Below are positions 57,258 through 64,000 of a stretch of DNA of 64,000 nt, piece after piece. The notes below the pieces were generated by a model. It ran no database searches, had not been told where the DNA came from, and was given only the letters and a program-made list of their open reading frames with translations. Both the position numbers and the translations under genes were made by a program. How positions within the stretch are numbered: position 1 is the first letter of the stretch; each line of letters opens with the position of its first letter. The stretch is from Nigrospora sphaerica. Taxonomy: Eukaryota; Ascomycota; Sordariomycetes; Amphisphaeriales; Apiosporaceae. The stretch lies in the NCBI GenBank assembly GCA_018287875.1, contig JAGVVL010000002.1, positions 4,340,001-4,404,000 of the forward strand. The letters are read 5' to 3'.

Positions 57258-60200
57258 TCACTCGCCAGTACCTTGCTGTTCTCCCCATGCCCCGGCGAGG
57301 AAACTGTTTACAAACCTTTTGACAAAGTCTTTATCTAACACGGGGGCGTTGGCCAGGGCGGGGGACACAGCGCAGGCTTGCGTCGTCACGTAGTCTTTGC
57401 CTCTCGGAAGCTCCGCCTCGTCGCGATCATACTTGCGCGCGAAAAAGTCCACCAGCTTAAAAGGGGGGTTGGCGACGGGATTGCGATCGGAGGTCCGTAG
57501 TCGACGCACCCACTCGCGCGCGCTGACCTCGTCGAACGCCAGCCCGGCCGCCCGCAGCGCCGGAAGCAGGTCTTCCTTCCAGCCGAAACTGTCCTTGTTG
57601 ACGATGTTAGCGACCAGGAAGCGACCGGGCGAGGCCCCGTCGTCGGTGGTGGCGGCGAGGGGGACGGGGGCCAAGGCAATCTCGGCCACGCCCCGGGCGA
57701 CCACGTCGACGGGCAGCCAGCGCACTCGCTCAGGCAGCGCCGGCAGCGCCCCGATGGTTCGCGCGCTCTGCAGGAGCAGCGGTACGGCCTCGGTGGCATT
57801 CCACACGCCGTGCAACGTGTCGGCGACAATCTGCCCGATGCGCAACACGGCCACGGGCACGCCCGCATTCGCCGCGGCCCGCGCGCAAACGTGCTCGGCC
57901 ACGACCTTAGACTGCGCGTAGCCCATCTCCTGGGCCCAGGCCGGTGCGGCGAGGGCCTCGGGTACGGGACCGCGCGCGTCGGGGTGGCGCGCCACGGCGC
58001 TGACGGACGAGCAGAAGTGGAAGGCGGCCGCCCGCCGTTGCTGGCACAGCGCCAGGAGGTGGCGCACACCCGCGACATTGTCCTTCTCGAAGCTGGACAG
58101 CTGCAGGTGGAAGTTGACGGACCAGGCCGCGTGCACGACGGCGCGAAGGCTTGACGCCAATTCCGCGTAGACGGCGGGCTCCAGCCCCAGATCCGGCTTC
58201 GACAGATCTGACGGAAGCGCCACGAGCTTGGCTTGGTGCGGGGGACTCGGGCCGTCCCAGACCTTGCGCGCCTGCAGCGAAGACTTCAGGCGTTGCTGCG
58301 CGTGCTCTCGGCTCCCCGCGCGTACGAGGCAGTACACGCGTTCGACAGAGGGCTCTTGGGTGAGAACCGCCGCGAGGTGGGCGCCCAGAGAGCCGGTAGC
58401 GCCCGTCACCACGATGAAGGTGCCCGGCGCTTGTTGGAAGTCACTGTACTTGTCTATCATGGCCTCCATCTGCCGCTCGATTCTCACGGGCTGGTCATCG
58501 GTGTCGTCGCCGGGCGATCCGAGCAAGTAATTTGCGAGTTGGTTGATGGACGGGTAGTCGAAAACCACGTTATTCGGTAGTGCTCGGTCGGTCTTGACCC
58601 GACGTAGGATCTCGGCGCGCATCTGGATGGCGACCAAAGAGTCAAAGCCGAGGGCGAAAAAGTCGGCGTCGTCATCAAAAGTCCTGTTATGGGAGGCCTT
58701 GGTAACAAGGCCGCGGAGGAAGTCATTCAGCTCGGCCCTGGTCAGATCGTGGGCGTCACTGCTATTGGAGTTGGCCAACGAGTAAGCTATCTCCATCTCG
58801 GAGGCGAACCGATGGTAGAAGGCCTGGCGAATCACGCTGCCCTTGTCGGTACGAGGATAGTCGATTCCGTGTGGCAAGACGACAACCATCTCTTTGGACA
58901 GCTTGGCGAAGGCGTCATTGGCCTCCTGGGCCGCCTCGATTCCAGGCCAGACAAGGTTCAGAACCTCGGCCGGCGTCCTGCCTGCCGTTGCTGCCGATGG
59001 AACCAGCAGTACGCCGAGCTGGGGCCGCTGGGCGCCGAATAACACGGCCTCGGTCACGAGGGGACTCGACTTGATGCGGCCCTCGGTCACGACGGGGTTG
59101 AACTTTTCGCCGTTGACCAGCACGATAGTGTCGTCGGCCCGCGCGATGTACTTCCAAGCCCCAGGGATGGTGGGGTGTGGCTCAAAGAGGTCTTTGGTCC
59201 GGTACGAGCCGTCGTCCATGTTGGTAGCCGTCTTGGACGGCCACCCCGGGAGAACGCAGCACTCGTATAGATTCGGGCCCTGGGGGATCCACCGCAGGTA
59301 CGGGGCGAGCCTCTCGTTCTCCCGAACGTAGTTCCAGGCTTTATCGCCCGCGGGCCGAGACGAAAGCATGAGCTGGCCGACCTCGGTCCTGTCTTTCTTG
59401 GTCAGTCCGTCACCGTCTCCAACCGCTGCGTTTACGGGCGACGGGCGCACTCACGCTCCATAATGACTGATGAGGTTGACTCCATTGTGCACAAGCTTGT
59501 CTCCCAGTTCGTCAGGGCACGCCGATCCGCCGTACATGACGACCTTGAATCGGGCCAGCAGCTGTATCCCATCGTCCGACTCCACAAGAAGCTTCAAGGC
59601 GTAAGGCACCCCGTAGAATATTTCAAAGCGATTGGCCCGCATGATGCTGCTTAGGTAGTCGCTGGTGAGTGGCAAGTCTGCGTTATACATGTGAATTGGT
59701 TTACATGAGTACATAGCGCGATACCAGTTGGCCAGACCATGGTTATGGTATAACGGCAGCGTGATGAATGCCGACATGTTCATGTTACCCGCCGCGTTTG
59801 CAAGTCCCGCGGCTTGTCTTTGGTAAATCGGCTTTGGTAGGCCGGTCGAGCCTAGCGGACAGTTTAGCAAGCGATGGACTAGGAGTTGGACATGCTTTTG
59901 CGAGACCTACCGCTAGAGTGGATTATGTACACAACCTGGTTCGTCTCAGTACCGGCGTCTAGGCCTTTGTCCAGGTGTGTATCGATAGGACTATCTGCGG
60001 GGAATTCAAAGTGGTTGCGCGTGGGCATAGCGAGAACCTTGAGCTCTGGGATCGCCGCCCTGACGGTTTCGGAAGCCCCAAAAAATTTGCTGTCGGCAAT
60101 GATGTACTCGGCACAGGTCGTCCTGGCGAGTGATTCGATGGCCGCCGGTGATATACGTGTGGATAGGAACAGAACGGTGTGGCCCAGTTTGATGACCGCC

Positions 60201-60568
60201 ATCAAAGTCACCAGGTATTCGAGGTTGGATGGGCCCAGTAATGCCACGGTCCTTCGCGGGGCACTGGAGTCTGCTCGCGTTGGGATGCATTTCTGAAGTT
60301 CCTTGGCCACCCGAAACGTGAAGACATCGAGCTGGCGGAAAGTGTACCCTACAAAGTCGATGCCACGCAATGGGTAGTACAAAACGGGCACGCTGGAATG
60401 TGTCCTCGCCCGCGACCGTAGAAGTTCGTCGAAGGTACGTGGCTGGACGTCTTCCCTCGGTGTCATGTCCTTGAGGGTGGCAGCGCGCAGATCTGGATAG
60501 TGGGCCGCGGGCTGAAGGCCGACATGCGCTGACTGCCAGGGTGAGATGACGTCCGCAGTGGGTGGCAT
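57258..60568 (-). CDS. NRPS-like A-T-R carboxylate reductase
   Basis: Three exons (59911-60568, 59455-59851, 57258-59388; introns GTAGGT/GCTAG and GTGAGT/GACAG) encode 1061 residues, standard for fungal A-T-R enzymes. The adenylation domain is restored across intron 1 (HSSGSTGLPKP) and intron 2 (HYGATEVGQLM), with YRTKDLFE and a following NGEKFNP. The carrier domain has FFALGFDSLVAIQMR, with the phosphopantetheine Ser near residue 601. The C-terminal thioester reductase has TGATGSLGAHL (near 681), a conserved SSVSAVA and YxxxK as YAQSK (near 842). These proteins adenylate a carboxylic acid, load it on the carrier and release it reductively as an aldehyde or alcohol with NADPH. There is no condensation domain. 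Divergent from the AKR, which could reduce the aldehyde further. Confidence 0.9.
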
Positions 60569-61323
60569 GGCGACGTTCTGGTGGCGGACTATGGGTCGGT
60601 AGAATAGAGGAGCTTCTGTAGGACAGGTTTGAGACGTCAGGTTTGTCCAGGTTCCGGACGAGACAGAGAGAAATATCCTGCGGCGTTGGCATGGTGTGGT
60701 GCCGTCATGTGTGTGTGCTTAATAACGCATCGAAAAATACTTGTTCCGCATAATGATTCGGCGATGGAAAGCTACTGGTAGTGCCGCTTGCCTCCACGGA
60801 AATCGAGATACTGCGTTGAGTATGGCCACTTTTTGCTCCCTTAGTGTCAGTTTCTGGCCGGAAAACGACCCCCGGTACGTGTGGGGTTAGGGAAGCAACT
60901 CGGTAGGTACAGGGCCGATGGGCGGGGAAGCCCCAACTTCTCCACACATGACTAAATCCGAGCCAATCAACTACTTTTCCGTCCCTTGGCAACACCTCTC
61001 GCGATCCCGGGTGGATTCCTTCTTGACCGACTACCGGATTTCAGTAGCGCCGCGGGGAATGTTGGGCTGGATGCCGTTATGTTCGATGCCATGAGAGCTT
61101 ACAGACGCTGAACTCTAGCTTCTTAAGCGGCGACGATGACGCAGCCCAACAGAGTTCACAGCTTCGAGCGAAGACTGCGCCGATAAGTTGAGGCCTATTG
61201 CTTTTACCAAGTATTGGTCTATTCTATCATTGATTTTCCCTGGCCTTGAAACATCCTCTACTCCATCCGTATTCCACCTGAAAAACATCCAAACTAAGAC
61301 AGGGGTTCGCAGAGTACCACGGA
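60569..61323. other. Divergent promoter region, A-T-R / AKR
   Basis: A 755-bp head-to-head region that probably co-regulates both genes. No TCG(N5)CGA site was noticed. No gene is present. Confidence 0.55.
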
Positions 61324-62349
61324 ATGCCTCTCAAAACCCATTTCCAACTCAACACGGGCGCGGAGATTCCCGCCGTCGGGTTCGGCACCTGGCAAGCCCC
61401 CCAGCACGAGGTCGTGGTGGCCGTGACGACGGCCCTGCAAGCGGGCTACCGACATATTGACTGTGCTGCCATCTACCGCAATGAAAAGGCCGTTGGCGAA
61501 GGCATCCGGCAGAGCGGCGTGCCCCGGTCCGACATCTTTCTGACCAGCAAGCTTTGGAACAACAAGCACCACCCCGACGACGTTGCGCCGGCCCTGGAGA
61601 AAACCCTCCACGACCTGGGAACCGACTACCTGGACTTGTACCTGATGCACTGGCCTGTGTAAGTACTGATAAACCCAGATCTACTGGATTTCGTGGTTCT
61701 AACGATCCGAAGTGCTTTCGAGAGAGGCGAAAAGCTCTTTCCCTTGGATGAGCAAGGCGTCTTCAAGCTAGCCGAAACGCCTCCGGCTGAGACATATGCA
61801 GCTATGGAGAACCTTTTGGCCACTGGCAAGGTTCGGGCTATCGGGGTCTCCAACTTCACCAAGGGCCGGTTACAGGACCTGCTCGCCCAAACGAAGGTGG
61901 TTCCTGCAGTCAACCAGATCGAGGCGCATCCCTACCTCCAACAGCCGGACCTGCTCGAGTTCTGCCAAGCCAAGAGTATCTTGGTAGAGGCCTACTCGCC
62001 CCTCGGCAACAACCAGACGGGCGAGCCCAAAGTGGTGGACGACGCTGCCGTGCAAAGCCTCGCAGCGGCGCACGGCATGGATACCGCCCAGCTGGTGCTG
62101 TCCTGGGCCGTCCAGCGCGGGACCGTCGTTTTGAGCAAGAGTGTTACGCCATCGCGGATCCAGTCGAACTTGCAAGTGCGAGAATTGCCGTTGGAGGCCA
62201 TTGCCGAGCTTAATGCTCTAGAGCGGCATAAGCGATTCAACGGATGGGCGAAATGGGGATACGATATTTTTGAGGAGTTGGGAGAGAAGGAGGTGAAGCG
62301 GATAGCGCGAGAAGCTGGGCCGGAGAACCTGACAAAGTTCACTGCTTGA
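61324..62349 (+). CDS. Aldo-keto reductase
   Basis: Exons 61324-61658 and 61713-62349 (54-bp intron, GTAAGT, branch CTAAC, GAAG) encode 323 residues, the usual AKR length. The catalytic tetrad is visible: D46 in [12 protein letters not shown]51, K76 in FLTSKLWN and H109 in LYLMHWPV. The cofactor end has VGVSNF-type [29 protein letters not shown] and [15 protein letters not shown], the last binding the NADPH phosphate. It reduces aldehydes or ketones in the cytosol. Its divergent pairing with the carboxylate reductase suggests acid-to-aldehyde-to-alcohol conversion as a two-gene unit. The intron join rebuilds HWPVAFERG. Confidence 0.9.
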
Positions 62350-62498
62350 TGCATGATTCCACTTGGCAAGAAAGCGGCTGCATCTAATTGTAGCGGCAAA
62401 AGAGACCTCAGGTAATTAGTTTAAAGATATGTTTTTTAAAGATGCTTGTTCCATACCGAGTGCGCGGTATCGTTTCTCATGAACTCGGGCTATGAGTC

Positions 62499-64000
62499 TT
62501 ATATGGGCTCACAGACGGCGTCTGTGTCCCACCAATCGGAACCAGATGGGATGTCAAAAAAGGCCCCAAGAGCCTGCAGACACGAGTCAGCTGCACGCAA
62601 AGCATAACATGGGTACGTTCTGGGCCTACCATAGAGTCGAGATTCAGCCAGTCTTCGCCCTGCCAATTTCGCATCGACCAATCTACCCCCGAAAACGAGC
62701 CTTCCGGATTGGCTTCTGGGATGCTGGCCTCCCGGCCAGCACTGCTGGGGTGAGGCTGGGGAGAGAAATCCACAGGGTTTTGACCGTTATCTGGTGCCGG
62801 CTCTGTCTCTTCGTGCCCGTTTTCTGGCGGTAACCGTATTGCCTTTCCCTTCCCTTGTCTTGATGTTTCTCGCAGGGCTTCGCGGCGTAGCTTTTCCAAT
62901 ATGAGTGCGTACCGTCTGCTGGGCGAGTTGGATGCCGTAGCCTGCGCAAGATGCATCTGGCACTGCTCGGCGAGCGCGAGGAGCGCACTGGCATCGATAG
63001 TGCCGTCGCAGAAGCTCAGAGTCAGGGCAGGACGACAGCGTACTTCCCACGTGTAAACGATGGCAAGAGCGCAGAAGGCCACGTAGTGCGTCCACCAGAA
63101 GGCGTGGAAGACGCTACCTTCGGCCGCCATATCCTCGACCGTCTCAAGCACGTCTTGGGCGGCCACAAGGGCGGCGCGGATCTGCGGCTCGCAGTCGGCG
63201 CGCCCGGCGTATCCGTCGGGGCCCAGGAGAAACAGGCGGTTGATGTGCATGACGGCGTGGGCGTGGGCGACGCGGAGGACGACGGCCTGGCGCCGGAACG
63301 ATGGGACGAGGCTCGACGGCGCGACGGCGCCCCCGAGGTACGGCGGCAGCGTCGCGTGCCAGCGGCCCACCGCCTCCGTCACGCGGTTGGCCGCCGCGAT
63401 GCGCTCAGCGTGCGGGATGTCCCGGATGGTATAGACGGTACGCGTACCCTCGCTGAGCAGCCGGGCCAGACGCGTGTGGAACACCAGAGCGTCCGCGTGG
63501 CAATCCCGAACCCGACGCATCGTCTTCGGGCGCGGCCCCGCCGGCGTCATGTCCCCATCATTGATACTGGCGGGGAGGTCCTGGTCGATGTCGTCGTCGT
63601 GATAATGCCGCGGGCGACCAAATATGATGCCCATGTACATATCGAGGATGTAGGCCGTCCAGAATGTTCGGATGCGGCACTGCGTGTCCACAAAGTTGAC
63701 CGAAGTGGCGCAGCCCAGCCGATGACGGGCCTTGCGGTGCAGGCCCAGCGCCGAGATCAGCTGGAGGGCGGTTCCAAAGACATACCAAGCTTGATTCATC
63801 CGCGACGTCGTCAGGAGGTACAGAACCTGGATGATGCGAGCCTGTGCCGACTCCGTGGTCGGGCTCGCCGTCTCCTCGGCGAGCAACGCACTGGCTGTCG
63901 AGAAGAGCCTATCGGCCCGGTTTATCGAGGCGGTTTCGTTCTCGATTAACCGGCCGCTCGCCTTTTCCTCGTGTGAAGTAGCAATGGCCATGATCACGAG
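62499..64000 (-). CDS. Fungal-specific transcription factor, 5' partial
   Basis: The frame is open at the right edge; its N-terminal DNA-binding part, presumably Zn2Cys6, lies outside. Exon 62630-64000 carries the fungal_trans middle homology region: AWYVFGTALQLISALGLHRKAR, RIRTFWTAYILDMYMGIIFGRPRHYHDDDIDQDLP and FHTRLARLLSEG. A long helical region follows and then a Pro/Glu-rich linker. I infer a last intron, 62574-62629 (GTAGGC, branch CTGAC, CTGCAG), joining to 62499-62573 and giving the acidic, aromatic tail GAFFDIPSGSDWWDTDA. Reading straight through would give a less typical tail ending at 62477. It neighbours the AKR and A-T-R gene and could be their regulator. Confidence 0.8.

Noticed and set aside
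1..64000. CRISPR arrays, bacterial operons or prophage genes
   Set aside because: The gene structure is eukaryotic throughout; no regular spacer-repeat array is present.

Overview
The window looks like nuclear DNA of a filamentous ascomycete (Pezizomycotina). The evidence is short GT-AG introns of about 55-130 bp with CTAAC/CTGAC-type branch sites, GC-rich coding blocks separated by visibly AT-richer gene-poor stretches, a eukaryotic tRNA gene with an anticodon-loop intron, and families largely confined to fungi (NR-PKS, AflR-type regulator, FSH hydrolase, DUF7702, A-T-R NRPS-like). The species cannot be named from the sequence. All exon models below were built by hand from splice signals and reading frame.

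Region 1 (1-24.9 kb) is a dense biosynthetic-type cluster: an FSH-family hydrolase (LovG-like, 5' end outside the window), a trans-acting enoyl reductase (LovC-like), a DUF7702 membrane protein, two unrelated cytochrome P450s, a stand-alone ATP-grasp ligase, an ABCC/MRP-type exporter, two isopenicillin-N-synthase-like 2OG dioxygenases and a Liz1/Dal5-type MFS carrier. The hydrolase/trans-ER pair implies a highly reducing PKS just left of the window. The ATP-grasp enzyme suggests that the polyketide acid, or another acid, is coupled to an amine. All of these genes appear intact.

Region 2 (24.9-36.4 kb) is gene-poor: an SNG1/DUF3533 membrane protein, an intron-containing tRNA-Arg(ACG), an EamA/DMT transporter, several short repeats and long stretches without a supportable gene.

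Region 3 (36.4-48.8 kb) is the wreck of a second cluster of the atrochrysone/anthraquinone type. It holds a TE-less non-reducing PKS with its partner metallo-beta-lactamase thioesterase, a GST and an AflR-type regulator. The PKS has two internal stops and lacks its ACP. The regulator is split into a plus-strand DNA-binding half and a minus-strand C-terminal half with a further stop, best explained by a ~1.1 kb inversion. A neighbouring MCT-like MFS gene is truncated and carries a stop. Four of these stops lie in CpA-to-TpA contexts typical of repeat-induced point mutation (RIP). The thioesterase and GST remain open.

Region 4 (48.8-64 kb) has one unrecognised three-exon gene, a gene-poor 4 kb, then a small reductive group: an SDR, an A-T-R carboxylate-reductase-like NRPS, an aldo-keto reductase divergent from it, and a fungal-specific transcription factor cut by the right edge.
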